NCBI RefSeq assembly: GCF_021696945.1
Contig: NZ_JACYHE010000003.1
Span: 1-64,000 of the forward strand
From: Streptomyces sp. JJ36
Lineage (GTDB): Bacteria > Actinomycetota > Actinomycetes > Streptomycetales > Streptomycetaceae
DNA: 64,000 nucleotides
Direction of reading: 5' to 3'
Position numbers and translations under genes: made by a program. The notes below the pieces were generated by a model that saw nothing but the letters and a program-made list of their open reading frames with translations, made no database searches and was not told the DNA's origin. This document shows positions 34,669 to 43,776 of this stretch, piece by piece. Within the stretch, counting starts at the first letter, position 1; each line of letters begins with the position of its first letter.

Positions 34669-35837
34669 GGCGGACCGCCTCGCCCGGCCGCGCGGGTCTG
34701 CGGGCCGCCGAGCTCAGCGCCCTGGTGCACGACGTCGACACCCTCCCGGGGACGTGGTGCGCCGGGGCCGTGGTGCTGGTGGGGCGCGGCCCCTATCTGG
34801 TGGTCGAGCACGCCACCGGCTGGGCGGTGCGCTACGCGGCGTACGACCCGGTGCGGGACGCCGGGCGGGAGCTGCCCCGGAACCGCTGGACACCGGCCCG
34901 GGCCGACACCGTGTTCGACCTGGCCTCGCTGAGCAAGCTCTTCACGGCGATCGCCGTGCTCCAGCAGGTCGAGCGCGGCACGCTGGACCTGGACGCGCCG
35001 ATCGCCGGGTACGTGCGGGAGCGCGGCCGGCGCGGCGCCCGCACCACGGGCGGGGCGGGCGGCGGCCGGGAGGTCCCGGACCACGGCATCACCGTGCGGC
35101 AGCTCCTCGCCCACACCTCCGGGCTCCGTCCCGAGCTGCCCCTCTACCGGTGCGCCGGGCGGCAGGAGCGCCTGGACCTGCTCTGGGCCGAGCGGCCGGG
35201 CACCCCGCCCGGCAGCGCCCACCGCTACTCCGACCTGAACCTGCTGCTGGCCCAGCAGGTGCTGGAGAGCGTCGCCGGGCGGCCCCTGGACGTGCTCGTG
35301 CGGGACGGCATCACCCGGCCGCTGGGCATGACCCGCACCCGCTACCGGCCGCCGCGCGGCTGGCGGCGGCAGATCGCCGCCACCGAGGACCAGCGCCGCC
35401 CCTGGGCCAAGCTGGACCGCGGCCCGCTGCACGGCGAGGTGCACGACGAGAACGCCTACGCGCTGGGCGGCGTCGCCGGGCACGCCGGGCTCTTCTCCAC
35501 CGCCGGCGACCTCGCGGTGCTCTGCCGCACCCTGCTCACCGGCGGCTCCTACGGGCAGGCCCGCATCCTCGCGCCCTCCTCGGTCGCCCTGCTGCTGACG
35601 CCGCCCGGGCTGGGCTTCGCCGTCGACCAGCCCTGGTTCATGGGCGAGCTGGCGGGGCCGCCGAGCGCGGGGCGCGCGGCCGGGCACACCGGCTTCACCG
35701 GCACCAGCCTGGTGCTGGACCCCGCCACGGACACCTTCCTCGTCCTGCTCGCGAACACCGTGCACCCGGTGCGCCGGCCCGCCGACTCCCGCCCGCGGGC
35801 GGTGGCGGCCACCCATGTGGCCCGTGCGGTGCGCTGA
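34650..35837 (+). CDS. Serine hydrolase of the beta-lactamase/D-Ala-D-Ala carboxypeptidase fold
   Basis: A 395-residue protein (GTG at 34650; a GTG at 34641 is also possible) overlapping the end of the pump gene. The SxxK motif is SLSKLF near residue 93. The Tyr motif is RYSDLN and the KTG-equivalent is HTGFTGT. No signal peptide is seen, so it is probably cytoplasmic, unlike true penicillin-binding proteins. Candidate activities are esterase or peptidase. Because it is translationally linked to the Bcr/CflA pump, a drug-modification role is possible but only inferred. Confidence 0.87.
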   Translation: MAYPRLRRTASPGRAGLRAAELSALVHDVDTLPGTWCAGAVVLVGRGPYLVVEHATGWAVRYAAYDPVRDAGRELPRNRWTPARADTVFDLASLSKLFTAIAVLQQVERGTLDLDAPIAGYVRERGRRGARTTGGAGGGREVPDHGITVRQLLAHTSGLRPELPLYRCAGRQERLDLLWAERPGTPPGSAHRYSDLNLLLAQQVLESVAGRPLDVLVRDGITRPLGMTRTRYRPPRGWRRQIAATEDQRRPWAKLDRGPLHGEVHDENAYALGGVAGHAGLFSTAGDLAVLCRTLLTGGSYGQARILAPSSVALLLTPPGLGFAVDQPWFMGELAGPPSAGRAAGHTGFTGTSLVLDPATDTFLVLLANTVHPVRRPADSRPRAVAATHVARAVR

Positions 35838-35864
35838 CCGCCCGGGCGGCCGGGCGGGCCGGCT

Positions 35865-35892
35865 GTTGCCGGAACGGCAACGGCGGTTGCCG
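35865..35892. promoter_or_regulatory. Three-half-site operator before the cupin regulator
   Basis: GTTGCCG (35865-35871), CGGCAAC (35875-35881) and GTTGCCG (35886-35892) form two overlapping dyads sharing the middle half-site, with 3-base and 4-base spacers. The array would cover the -35 region of a promoter starting at the GTG at 35922 (a -10-like TGCAAT ends six bases before it). It is a likely autoregulatory site. Confidence 0.6.
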
Positions 35893-35921
35893 CCATGCCG
35901 GGGCGACGGTGCAATGACGGG

Positions 35922-36506
35922 GTGGAACACACGCCGGAGCTCAGCGAGGTCCTGGCCGGGGTCGGCCCCCGGCTCAGGCGGGTGCGCAACGAGCGCGGCG
36001 TCACCCTCGCGACGCTCTCCGGCGCCACCGGGATCTCGACCAGCACCCTCTCCCGGCTGGAGTCCGGGCAGCGCCGCCCCAGCCTGGAGCTGCTGCTGCC
36101 GATCGCCCGGGCGCACGGGATCGCGCTGGACGAACTGGTCGGCGCACCGCCGACCGGGGACCCGCGGGTCCGCGCCGAGCCGCGCCGGGTGAACGGCATG
36201 ACGGTGCTCCCGCTGACCCGGCAGCCCGGTTCCCTCCAGGCGTTCAAGCTCGTGCTCTCCGGGGAGCAGCGGCCGCCCGACCTCAAGACCCACGAGGGGT
36301 ACGAGTGGTTCTACGTGCTCAGCGGGCGGCTGCGGGTGCTGCTGGCCGACCACGACCTGGTGCTGAAGGCGGGGGAGGCGGCCGAGTTCGACACCCGGCT
36401 GCCGCACTGGTTCGGCAGCGCGGACGGGCGGCCCGTGGAGCTGCTCAGCCTCTTCGGGCCGCAGGGCGAACGGATGCACGTCCGCGCCCGCCCCACCCGC
36501 CGGTAG
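35922..36506 (+). CDS. XRE-cupin transcriptional regulator
   Basis: A 194-residue regulator. The helix-turn-helix (about residues 10-65) reads VGPRLRRVRNERGVTLATLSGATGISTSTLSRLESGQRRPSLELLLPIARAHGI. A small cupin domain (about 105-185) follows, with HEGYEWFYVLSGRLRVLL and LKAGEAAEFDTRLPHWFG. Such proteins repress neighbouring catabolic or transport genes and respond to a small ligand in the cupin. The GTG at 35922 is chosen over an ATG at 35895, because that ATG would lie directly against the operator and the GTG has leaderless spacing. Confidence 0.9.
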   Translation: MEHTPELSEVLAGVGPRLRRVRNERGVTLATLSGATGISTSTLSRLESGQRRPSLELLLPIARAHGIALDELVGAPPTGDPRVRAEPRRVNGMTVLPLTRQPGSLQAFKLVLSGEQRPPDLKTHEGYEWFYVLSGRLRVLLADHDLVLKAGEAAEFDTRLPHWFGSADGRPVELLSLFGPQGERMHVRARPTRR

Positions 36507-36646
36507 CCGGGCCCGCAGGACGGCCGCCGGACCGAGCCCCCGGGGGGCTGGTCGCCCCGGGCCGGCGCTTCCCGGGCGGTCGCCGGGATGGCGCCCGCGC
36601 GCTCGCGGGGCGCCCCGGGGCGGCCGGTCGCCGCGGGCGGAGGCCG

Positions 36647-36652
36647 TAGACT
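36647..36652 (+). promoter_or_regulatory. -10 box of a leaderless promoter for the Rsm22-like gene
   Basis: TAGACT ends six bases before the GTG at 36659, and no ribosome site is present. Confidence 0.5.
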
Positions 36653-36658
36653 GCCGCG

Positions 36659-37792
36659 GTGCACCACCCCACGAGCCCCGCGCCGGCCGGCGAGCGTCTG
36701 CGGCAGTCCCTCGGCGCCCTCGTCGACGGACTGCCTCCGCGCCGGGCGGCGGCAGCCGTGGACCGGCTGATCGCCCACTACCGCGGCACGAGCACCGACG
36801 CCGGCGTCATCACCGGCACCGCCCCGATCCTGCGTGACCGCGCCGACGTGGTCGCCTACGCCGCCTACCGGATGCCGGCCACCTTCGCCGCGGCCGCCGC
36901 GGCGCTCGGCGCGCTCGCCACCCGGCTGCCCGGCTGGTCGCCCGCGGTCCATCTGGACGTGGGCGGCGGCACCGGTACCGCCGTCTGGGCCGCCGAGGCG
37001 GTGTGGGGCGACGGCCCCGGAGGGGCGACCCGGGCGACCACCGTGCTGGATCGCTCCGAGCCCGCGCTGGCCCTCGGCGGCGAGCTCGCCGCAGCCTCCG
37101 GCGGGCCCGCGCTCCGCGCCGCCGCATGGCGGTGCGCACGGCTGACCGGGGGCCACGGAGCCGGTGCCTCCGGTGGAGCCGGTGACGTCCGTACGTCCGG
37201 CCACGGGGGCGCCACCGGTGACGGGCCCGCCCCCGCCCTGCCCCCGGCGGACCTGGTCACCGCCTCCTACCTGCTGGGCGAGCTCCCCGCGGACGACCGC
37301 CGGGCGCTGGTCACCGCCACCGCCCGGGCGGGCGACGCGGTGGTGCTGATCGAACCGGGCACCCCGGACGGGTATCTGCGCATCCGGGAGGCGCGCGACC
37401 AGCTCACGGAGGCGGGACTGACGGTGCTCGCGCCCTGCCCGCACTCCGCGCGCTGCCCGATCGTGCCCGGGGAGGACTGGTGCCACGTCGCGGCCCGGGT
37501 GGCCCGCTCCTCGGTGCACCGGCAGGTCAAGGGAGGCTCGCTGCCGTACGAGGACGAGAAGTTCTCCTACGTCGCCGCCGTCGCCCCCGCCCTGACCGCG
37601 GACGGCGCTCCCGCGCCCTCCCGGGTGGTACGGAAGCCGCAGCTCCGCAAGGGACAGGTGCTGCTCGACCTGTGCACCCGGGAGGACGGGCTGCGGCGCA
37701 CCACGGTCAGCAAGCGGCAGGGCCCCCGCTACCGCGCCGCCCGCGACACCTCCTGGGGCGACGCCTGGCCCCCGGAGGGCGAGGGGGCCTGA
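36659..37792 (+). CDS. Rsm22-family small-ribosomal-subunit methyltransferase-like protein
   Basis: A 377-residue protein. The SAM-binding region is VHLDVGGGTGTAVWAAEAV (about residues 98-116), followed by TTVLDRSEPALALG and LVTASYLLGELP. The Cys-rich CPHSARCPIVPGEDWCHVAAR segment near residue 260 matches the iron-sulfur ligand motif of the Rsm22 family, which helps mitochondrial small-subunit assembly in eukaryotes. A Gly/Ser-rich insertion lies near residues 165-185. The bacterial role is not well defined. The GTG start is supported by a leaderless promoter. Confidence 0.85.
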   Translation: MHHPTSPAPAGERLRQSLGALVDGLPPRRAAAAVDRLIAHYRGTSTDAGVITGTAPILRDRADVVAYAAYRMPATFAAAAAALGALATRLPGWSPAVHLDVGGGTGTAVWAAEAVWGDGPGGATRATTVLDRSEPALALGGELAAASGGPALRAAAWRCARLTGGHGAGASGGAGDVRTSGHGGATGDGPAPALPPADLVTASYLLGELPADDRRALVTATARAGDAVVLIEPGTPDGYLRIREARDQLTEAGLTVLAPCPHSARCPIVPGEDWCHVAARVARSSVHRQVKGGSLPYEDEKFSYVAAVAPALTADGAPAPSRVVRKPQLRKGQVLLDLCTREDGLRRTTVSKRQGPRYRAARDTSWGDAWPPEGEGA

Positions 37793-37802
37793 CGGCCGCA
37801 GA

Positions 37803-37827
37803 GCCGGGCCCCGAGCCGGGGCCCGGC
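37803..37827. terminator. Bidirectional hairpin terminator
   Basis: A perfect 10-base stem (37803-37812 with 37818-37827) with loop GAGCC sits between the stop codons of the Rsm22-like and DDAH genes. Confidence 0.7.
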
Positions 37828-37836
37828 CCTTCCGGC

Positions 37837-38646
37837 TCAGGCGCGCAGTTCCGCGGTGCAGCACTTCACACTGCCGCCGCCCTTCAGCAGCTCCCCGAGG
37901 TCGATCCCCACCGGCTCGTACCCGCGGGCCCGCAGCGGCTCGAAGAGCCCGACGGCGGCCTGCGGCAGCAGCACGTGGTGCCCGTCGCTGACCGCGTTCA
38001 GCCCGAAGGCGCGGGCGTCCTCCTCGCCGGCCAGCAGTGCGTCGGGGAAGAGCCGCTCCAGCACGGCCCGGCTGCCGGGGGAGAAGGCGCCGGGGTAGTA
38101 CATGACCTCCCCGTCGACGGCGTCGTCCAGCACGCACAGTGCCGTGTCCAGGTGGTAGAAGTGCGGGTCGACCAGGTCGAGACCGATCACCGGGCGGCCG
38201 AAGAACTCCTGCACCTCACCGTGCGACAGCGGGCTGCTGCGGAACCCGCGCCCGGCGAGCAGCCAGGAGGCGGTGACGGCGAAGTCCCCCTCGCCCTCGT
38301 TGATGTGCTCCGGCTCACGCACCCGGGTGAAGCCGTGCTCCCGGTACCAGGCCAGGTGGGCCGCGGCCTCGGCGGCGCGCTCCGGGTGGGCGAAGCGGGC
38401 CCCGAGCACGCGCCCGTCGACCACGGTGGCGCCGTTGGCGGCGTACACCATGTCCGGCAGGTCCGGGTCCGGCTCCAGCTCCTCCACGGTGTGGCCGAGC
38501 GACCGGTAGCGGTCCCGCAGGTCCTCCCACTGGGTGATCGCGAGTGGCAGGTCGACCGGTTTCTCCGGGTCCATCCAGGGGTTGATGGAGTAGGTGACAC
38601 GAAAGTGCACGGGTGGGCACATCAGGTAGCGACGGGCTCTGAACAA
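37837..38646 (-). CDS. Dimethylarginine dimethylaminohydrolase-like amidinotransferase-fold enzyme
   Basis: A 269-residue pentein-fold enzyme that would hydrolyse methylated arginine to citrulline and dimethylamine. The N-terminal RRYLMCPPVHFRVTYSINPWM, the acidic NEGEGDF loop, the catalytic His in DPHFYHLDTALCVLDD and the catalytic Cys near the C-terminus (GGSVKCCTAELRA) are visible. The two adjacent Cys leave the nucleophile ambiguous. The TTG at 38646 follows GTGAGGAG with six bases of spacing; an ATG at 38688 would add 14 residues. It is not next to arginine catabolic genes. Confidence 0.88.
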   Translation of the reverse strand: MFRARRYLMCPPVHFRVTYSINPWMDPEKPVDLPLAITQWEDLRDRYRSLGHTVEELEPDPDLPDMVYAANGATVVDGRVLGARFAHPERAAEAAAHLAWYREHGFTRVREPEHINEGEGDFAVTASWLLAGRGFRSSPLSHGEVQEFFGRPVIGLDLVDPHFYHLDTALCVLDDAVDGEVMYYPGAFSPGSRAVLERLFPDALLAGEEDARAFGLNAVSDGHHVLLPQAAVGLFEPLRARGYEPVGIDLGELLKGGGSVKCCTAELRA

Positions 38647-38974
38647 CGCGTGCTCCTCACGGGATCGCCGTGGACAGGGTGAGCTCATGGTCCCTTCCCG
38701 GAGCCGCTTCTGCCGGGTTTCCGGCGGAGAAGTTCCCGCGGATTCGCCGCGGGGCCACCCCGGGTGCGCGCCACCGGGGTCTCCGGGGGAGGATGGAGGG
38801 GGGCCGTGTGGGGTGCGGGGACACCCGTCATCCCCGGATGCGGTCCTGTGACGGTGCGTCGCCTCGTACCCTCGACGGTGTCGGGTCGTGCGCGCGCACC
38901 GCCGGACGGCGAGACCTCCGGTGCCCGGCGGGCCAGTGAGTCCAGGAGCCACGGTCGTGAGAGTGAGGCGGTAG
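38647..38974. other. Divergent intergenic region between DDAH and primase/polymerase-domain genes
   Basis: No gene is supported in this 328-base region. It holds a GC hairpin with a 7-base stem (38735-38741 with 38747-38753) and a weak plus-strand -10-like TACCCT at 38867-38872 without a matching -35. Confidence 0.45.
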
Positions 38975-39706
38975 ATGGAACGCGCGAGCAGATTCCCCCG
39001 GTGGCTGCGCCGGCGCCCCCGATCGGGCGACGCCTCGGGGGCGGGCGGTGCACAGGCCCGCGAGGATCTGCTGCGGGCCGCCGCCGAGGCGGGCTTCCCG
39101 CTCGCGCCCGCCGCCCACCCCGAGGGGTACGGCTGCTCCTGCGTCCGTATCGGCTGTCCCACGCCCGGCCGGCACCCGGTCTCCTTCGCCTGGCAGACGC
39201 AGGCCACCACCGACCCCGACCAGGTGGCCCGCTGGGCGCAGGGCGAGCCCCGGGCCAACTTCGTCACCGCCACCGGACGCAACCACGACGTGCTGGACGT
39301 GCCGCTGGAAGCGGGCCGGGCGGCGCTGGACCGGCTGGACGCCGAGGGTGTCGTCACCGGCCCGGTCGCGGTCGCCGAGAGCGACCGGATGTTCTTCTTC
39401 ACCGCCACCCGCGGCACGCCCGACGACGAGGACGAGTGGTGGCCGTGCGAGCTGGACTGCCACCCGGAGACCATGGACGAGCACCCCGGGCTGCGCTGGC
39501 ACTGCCGCGGCAGCTATGTGCTGGTGCCGCCCGCGACCCTGCCCGGCGAGGGGCCGGACACGGAGGTGCGCTGGCTGCGGCCGCCGGTGCCGGGGGAGAC
39601 GCTGCCGGAGCCGCTGACGCTGCTGGAGGCGCTGACGGACGCCTGCGCGGCGCATGTGGGCGACGCCGCGGACCACGAGCCCTCCGCTCCCTGGCCTGCC
39701 CGCTGA
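38975..39706 (+). CDS. Bifunctional DNA primase/polymerase-domain protein
   Basis: A 243-residue stand-alone protein related to the prim-pol domain (PF09250) common in actinobacterial plasmids and chromosomes. Landmarks are AGFPLAPAAHPEGYGCSCVRIGCPTPGRHPVSFAWQTQATTDPDQVARW and ANFVTATGRNHDVLDVPLEAG, with the conserved DVLDV pair, and a late WHCRGSYVLVPPATLPG. The catalytic Asp pair of active prim-pols (DxD) reads DVLDV here. No helicase or replication gene is adjacent, so a replication role is uncertain. The ATG has GAGGCGG upstream. Confidence 0.82.
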   Translation: MERASRFPRWLRRRPRSGDASGAGGAQAREDLLRAAAEAGFPLAPAAHPEGYGCSCVRIGCPTPGRHPVSFAWQTQATTDPDQVARWAQGEPRANFVTATGRNHDVLDVPLEAGRAALDRLDAEGVVTGPVAVAESDRMFFFTATRGTPDDEDEWWPCELDCHPETMDEHPGLRWHCRGSYVLVPPATLPGEGPDTEVRWLRPPVPGETLPEPLTLLEALTDACAAHVGDAADHEPSAPWPAR

Positions 39707-39929
39707 CGGGTAGCTGCGGGGATCGCCGGTCCGCCGAGCGGCCCCGGGGTGCCGGGGGCCTGCCGGGCCGGGTGGTCGGCCTCTGTGGGCCGCCCCGCCG
39801 GGTGGCCTGTCCGCGGGGTGGCCCCGGCGGTGGCGCTCCCGCTGAGCCCGGGCCGGAGCCCGGCGGCGGGACCTCCGGAATCCGGCCCGTTCGAGCGCCT
39901 GTGGGAGCCGCCCTGCCCGCCCGCCGGCG

Positions 39930-40913
39930 TCACTCCCCCTTCGCCGAGGTCAGCCCGGAGTTGCGGCTGAGGAAGGTGGTCTGCGTGGCCTCCCCGCCGC
40001 CACCATCACCGCCCGCGCGCGGCGGCACCGTCACGGCCTGCCCGGAGATCCGCACATACGTCACCGACTTCTCCGGCGTGCCGGTCAGCAGCGCCTTCAC
40101 ATACGGGTCGTCGACCTGCGGCGTGTAGCCCTTGGCCACGGTCTGCTTCTTGTGGTGGTGGGTGGTGAAGAACGCCAGGGCCCCGCCGTCCTCCGTACGG
40201 AGCGCGAAGGACGGGTACTGCGGCGGCTCCGCCGGCAGGTCGGCCCACTCGGTCCGTACGCCCGGCTTCTCCGCGTTCTCCGCGCGCTGCTCGCGCCAGT
40301 CGCTGGTGTGCGGGCCCGGGGCGAAGCCCTCGCCGCCCTCCTGGAGATAGTCCGTGTACCGCTCGCTCAGTTCTCCCGGTGCCACGGTCAGCCCGGCCTG
40401 CTTGCCGGGGGGCACCGCCTCGGCGAGGCCGTCCTCGCCGACGGAGATCTCCGGGATCTCCTCCTCCGCCACGACGGCCAGGTAGGTGGCCTTCCACCGT
40501 TCCTCCACACCGCTGCGGGAGAAGACGAGGAGCCAGCGGCCGTCGCTGCGGTTGCTCTCGGCGTCGGCGACGAAGAACTTCGGCCAGCCCGCCTGTTCCG
40601 GGATGAGGAAGCGGGCGTCGGTCAGCCGCAGCGGCGTGTGGTCCTCGTCCCCCTCCGGGTGCACCTTCTTACGGGCGCGCAGCCCGGCCTGGTCGATCGC
40701 GCCCAGGGAGCCGGCCTCCACGGTGGCGTTGAGCTTCGCGTCGTAGGCCTCGGTGGCCTTGTTGTTGACCCGCTGGAAGCGCTTCAGGACCTTCTCGGCC
40801 TCAGCCTTCGCGACCGCCGGGACCACGGCCGTCTCGCCGTGCACGGTGATGCATCCGGACAGTGTCGTCGCCAGCACCGCAGCGGTCGTCGCCGCCAGCA
40901 CCCGGGCCCTCAT
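39930..40913 (-). CDS. Lipoprotein of unknown function
   Basis: A 327-residue protein with a lipoprotein signal (ATTLSGC, lipidated Cys21). The mature part is alpha/beta without a recognised enzyme motif. It includes a helical FQRVNNKATEAYDAKLNATVEAGSLGAI segment typical of a Streptomyces lipoprotein family (DUF8094-like, by memory). The C-terminal 40 residues are Gly-rich. It is probably anchored on the outer face of the membrane. The ATG at 40913 has GGAGG seven bases upstream. It is divergent from the CDP-alcohol phosphotransferase gene, with a 124-base gap. Confidence 0.75.
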   Translation of the reverse strand: MRARVLAATTAAVLATTLSGCITVHGETAVVPAVAKAEAEKVLKRFQRVNNKATEAYDAKLNATVEAGSLGAIDQAGLRARKKVHPEGDEDHTPLRLTDARFLIPEQAGWPKFFVADAESNRSDGRWLLVFSRSGVEERWKATYLAVVAEEEIPEISVGEDGLAEAVPPGKQAGLTVAPGELSERYTDYLQEGGEGFAPGPHTSDWREQRAENAEKPGVRTEWADLPAEPPQYPSFALRTEDGGALAFFTTHHHKKQTVAKGYTPQVDDPYVKALLTGTPEKSVTYVRISGQAVTVPPRAGGDGGGGEATQTTFLSRNSGLTSAKGE

Positions 40914-41037
40914 CCTGAGTCCTCCCCATCCACGGCCTTCGCAGGCGGCACCCTACCGCTGCGGGGAACGCACCGGCCCGCGGGCCCGGCTGTGGCATCA
41001 TGCGGCGGCAGCGGGGGCGGATCCCAGGGGGGCTCTC

Positions 41038-41880
41038 ATGACACGGACGACCACGCCGGACGGCGCCGCCGGAACCGGCGGAACCCAAGGTGCCGACGAC
41101 GCCCACGGCGCGGGCGGCCCGCACGGCAGCACCGCGGACCGGGCGGCAGGGCGCCGTCTCGCCTTCCGGGCGGCACTGCGGGAGCTGCGCGGCGCACAGA
41201 AGAAGGCCAGGGGCGTCTCGCTCTACTCCCGGTACGTCAACCGGCCGGCCGGCCGGGTGCTGGCCGCGGCGGCGTACCGGCTGGACCTGACGCCGGATCA
41301 GGTCACGCTGATCAGCGCGGGCTTCACCTTCACCGGCGTCGGCCTGCTGGCCGCGATGCCGCCGTCCTGGGCGCTGGGGGCGGCGGTGTGGGCGGCGCTC
41401 GCCGCCGGCTTCGCCTTCGACTCCGCCGACGGGCAGCTCGCCCGGCTGCTGCGCCGCAGCAGCGCGGCCGGGGAGTGGCTGGACCACGTGGTGGACTGCG
41501 CCAAGATCACCGCGTTGCATGCCGCCGTGCTGGTCTCCTTCCACCGCTTCGCCCAGCTTCCCTCCGAGGGGTGGCTGCTGCTGCCCCTCGGCTTCCAGCT
41601 CGCGGCGGTGCTGATCTTCTTCGGCGGGCTGCTCACCGACAAGCTCCGGCCCCGGGACGCCGCCGCGGCGCCCGGAGCCGCCGCGGCACCGCCGTCCCGG
41701 GTGCGCGCCGTCGCCCTGCTGCCGGTCGACTACGGCGTCTTCTGCCTGGTCTTCCTGCTGCTGGGCGGCGCAGAGACGTTCCGCTGGGCGTACGCGCTCC
41801 TCTTCGCCGCCCACCTCGTCTTCCTGGCGGGTTTCCTGATCAGGTGGTACCGGGAGCTGGCCGCCCGGCCCGCCGGCTGA
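41038..41880 (+). CDS. CDP-alcohol phosphatidyltransferase-family protein
   Basis: A 280-residue membrane enzyme that transfers a phospho-alcohol from a CDP-linked donor. The family motif D-x2-D-G-x2-A-R-x8-G-x3-D-x3-D is complete: DSADGQLARLLRRSSAAGEWLDHVVD, about residues 135-160. About six hydrophobic segments are seen, with a 60-residue polar N-terminus. The gene overlaps tail to tail by 41 bases with a TagD-like cytidylyltransferase gene, which could make its CDP-linked substrate. It opens the polysaccharide cluster and may add a polyol phosphate to the glycan or make a phospholipid-like anchor. Confidence 0.9.
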   Translation: MTRTTTPDGAAGTGGTQGADDAHGAGGPHGSTADRAAGRRLAFRAALRELRGAQKKARGVSLYSRYVNRPAGRVLAAAAYRLDLTPDQVTLISAGFTFTGVGLLAAMPPSWALGAAVWAALAAGFAFDSADGQLARLLRRSSAAGEWLDHVVDCAKITALHAAVLVSFHRFAQLPSEGWLLLPLGFQLAAVLIFFGGLLTDKLRPRDAAAAPGAAAAPPSRVRAVALLPVDYGVFCLVFLLLGGAETFRWAYALLFAAHLVFLAGFLIRWYRELAARPAG

Positions 41881-42316
41881 CCGCCGGCGCCGGCGGTCCG
41901 GTCAGCGCGTCCAGGGCCCGGCGGAGCTGGGTGCTGGAGGTGTGCACGGTGTACGGGAAGTACACCACCTCCACGCCGACGGTGCGGAAGTCCGCCTCCA
42001 GCCGGTCGCCCTTGGGCGTGCCCCGCCAGTCGTCGCCCTTGAAGAGCACGTGGAAGCGGATCTGCCGCCAGGTCTCCAGCTTGTCCGGCACGGTCTCCAC
42101 GAAGGCGGCGTCCACGAAGCGGATGCTGCGTACGATCTCCAGCCGCTCCACCAGCGGCACCACCGGCGGGCGGCCCTTCGCCCGCTCCGCCATCTCGTCG
42201 GACACCACCCCGGCGACCAGGTAGTCGCAGTGGTTGCGGGCGTGCCGCAGCAGATTGAGATGGCCCACGTGGAACAGGTCGTACGCGCCCGGCGCGTACC
42301 CCACGGTGTGTGTCAT
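41840..42316 (-). CDS. Glycerol-3-phosphate cytidylyltransferase-like nucleotidyltransferase
   Basis: A 158-residue cytoplasmic enzyme with the HxGH motif in YDLFHVGHLNLLRHAR, the FKGDDW segment matching TagD's GDDW, and HTSSTQLRR in place of the usual ISTT-type loop. It would activate a phospho-alcohol (probably glycerol 3-phosphate) as a CDP derivative. Its last 41 bases overlap those of the convergent CDP-alcohol phosphotransferase gene. The pair makes a plausible two-step route to a phospho-polyol modification. Confidence 0.87.
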   Translation of the reverse strand: MTHTVGYAPGAYDLFHVGHLNLLRHARNHCDYLVAGVVSDEMAERAKGRPPVVPLVERLEIVRSIRFVDAAFVETVPDKLETWRQIRFHVLFKGDDWRGTPKGDRLEADFRTVGVEVVYFPYTVHTSSTQLRRALDALTGPPAPAVSRRAGRPAPGTT

Positions 42317-42507
42317 GCGTGCTCCCCCCACGACTGTTCCCGGGCGGCCTGCACCGGCCGCCCCGCCGGGGCACCGCCCGCGGCGCCGTCCCGATACAAC
42401 CACAACGCGAAGGGATCGGGGCCGTATTGTGCGGATGATGTGCTCATCACGGCTAAGGTGCTGCCGCGGGGAAGTGACGGGGGCTTGTGGGGGAAGGGGT
42501 TGAGGCG

Positions 42508-43776
42508 ATGCCGGGGCAGCCGGAGGACCACACGGCGCGGCGCCTGCTGATGGTGTCCACCAACTACGCGCCGGAGCAGGCCGGGATCGGGCCGTACGCC
42601 ACCCAGATCGCCGAGCACTGGGCCGCCCTGCCCGGTACGGAGGTGCATGTGCTGGCGGGGCTGCCGCACTATCCGGCCTGGCGGCTCGACCCGGCGTACC
42701 GGCGGGTGTGGCGGACCGAGGAGCGGCACAACGGCGTACGGGTGCACCGGCGCCGCCACACCGTGCCGCCCCGGCAGACGGCGGTGCGCCGCGCCCTGTT
42801 CGAGGCGTCGGTCCTGACGCACGGGCTGCTGGCACCGCCCCGCACCGGGCGCCCGGACGCCGTCTTCGCCCAGCTCCCCAGCCTGGCCGGCGGCGTGCTC
42901 GGCGCCCGGCTGGCCCGCCGGCACGGGGTGCCCTTCGTGCCCGTGGTGCAGGACCTGATGGGCGCCGCCGCCGCGCAGAGCGGCATCAGCGGCGGCGACC
43001 GGGCGGCGGCCGCCGCGGCCGCCGTGGAGCGCCGGGTGCTGCGCAGCGCCGCGCTGGTGGGCGTCATCCACCGGACCTTCGTGGAGCGGGTGGCCGCGAT
43101 GGGCGTGCCCCGCGACCGCGTCCGGCTGGTGCCCAACTGGTCGCATGTGGCGGCGCCGCGGCGCCCGCGCGCCGCGACCCGGGAGGGCCTGGGCTGGTCG
43201 CCGCGGCGCACCGTGCTGCTGCACTCCGGGAACATGGGCCTCAAACAGGGCCTGGAGGTGCTGGTGGAGACGGCGCGACGGGACCCGGAGCTGCTGGTGG
43301 TGCTGATGGGCGACGGCAACCAGCGGGAACGGTTGCACGAGCTGGCCGCCGGGCTGCCCAACGTGGACTTCCTGCCGCCCGCGGACCAGGCCGACTTCCC
43401 CGAGGTGCTGGCCGCCGCCGACGTGCTGGCGGTCACCCAGCGGGCGTCGGTGCTCGACATGAGCGTGCCCTCGAAGCTCACCTCCTACTTCGCCGCCGGC
43501 CGCCCCGTGGTGGCCTCGGTCGCCGACGGCGGCGGCACCGCCGAGGAGGTGCGCCGCAGCGGCGCGGGCGTCGTGGTGCCCGCGGAGGACCCCGGTGCGC
43601 TGCTGGCGGCCGTACACGCACTCGCCGCGGACCCGGAGCGGGCCGCGGCGCTGGGCGCGGTGGGACCGGTCTACGCGGAGCGGGAGCTCGGCCGCGCCGC
43701 CGGGCTGGCCCGCCACACCGCGCTGCTGGACGAGGCACTGGCGCATCACCAGGGGCCGAGGAGGGCCGGAGCATGA
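42508..43776 (+). CDS. Family 4-type glycosyltransferase (WbuB-like)
   Basis: A 422-residue GT-B-fold enzyme. The N-terminal domain starts LLMVSTNYAPEQAGIGPYATQIAEHW and keeps LAGLPHYPAWR. The C-terminal donor domain has RLVPNWSH, LLHSGNMGLKQGLEVLVE and the late SVPSKLTSYFAAGRPVVASV, with the conserved Glu-x7-Glu-like pattern less clear. WbuB-type enzymes transfer an acetamido sugar, often fucosamine. The ATG at 42508 has AAGGGG eight bases upstream; a GTG at 42487 is possible. The next gene overlaps the stop as ATGA. Confidence 0.9.
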   Translation: MPGQPEDHTARRLLMVSTNYAPEQAGIGPYATQIAEHWAALPGTEVHVLAGLPHYPAWRLDPAYRRVWRTEERHNGVRVHRRRHTVPPRQTAVRRALFEASVLTHGLLAPPRTGRPDAVFAQLPSLAGGVLGARLARRHGVPFVPVVQDLMGAAAAQSGISGGDRAAAAAAAVERRVLRSAALVGVIHRTFVERVAAMGVPRDRVRLVPNWSHVAAPRRPRAATREGLGWSPRRTVLLHSGNMGLKQGLEVLVETARRDPELLVVLMGDGNQRERLHELAAGLPNVDFLPPADQADFPEVLAAADVLAVTQRASVLDMSVPSKLTSYFAAGRPVVASVADGGGTAEEVRRSGAGVVVPAEDPGALLAAVHALAADPERAAALGAVGPVYAERELGRAAGLARHTALLDEALAHHQGPRRAGA

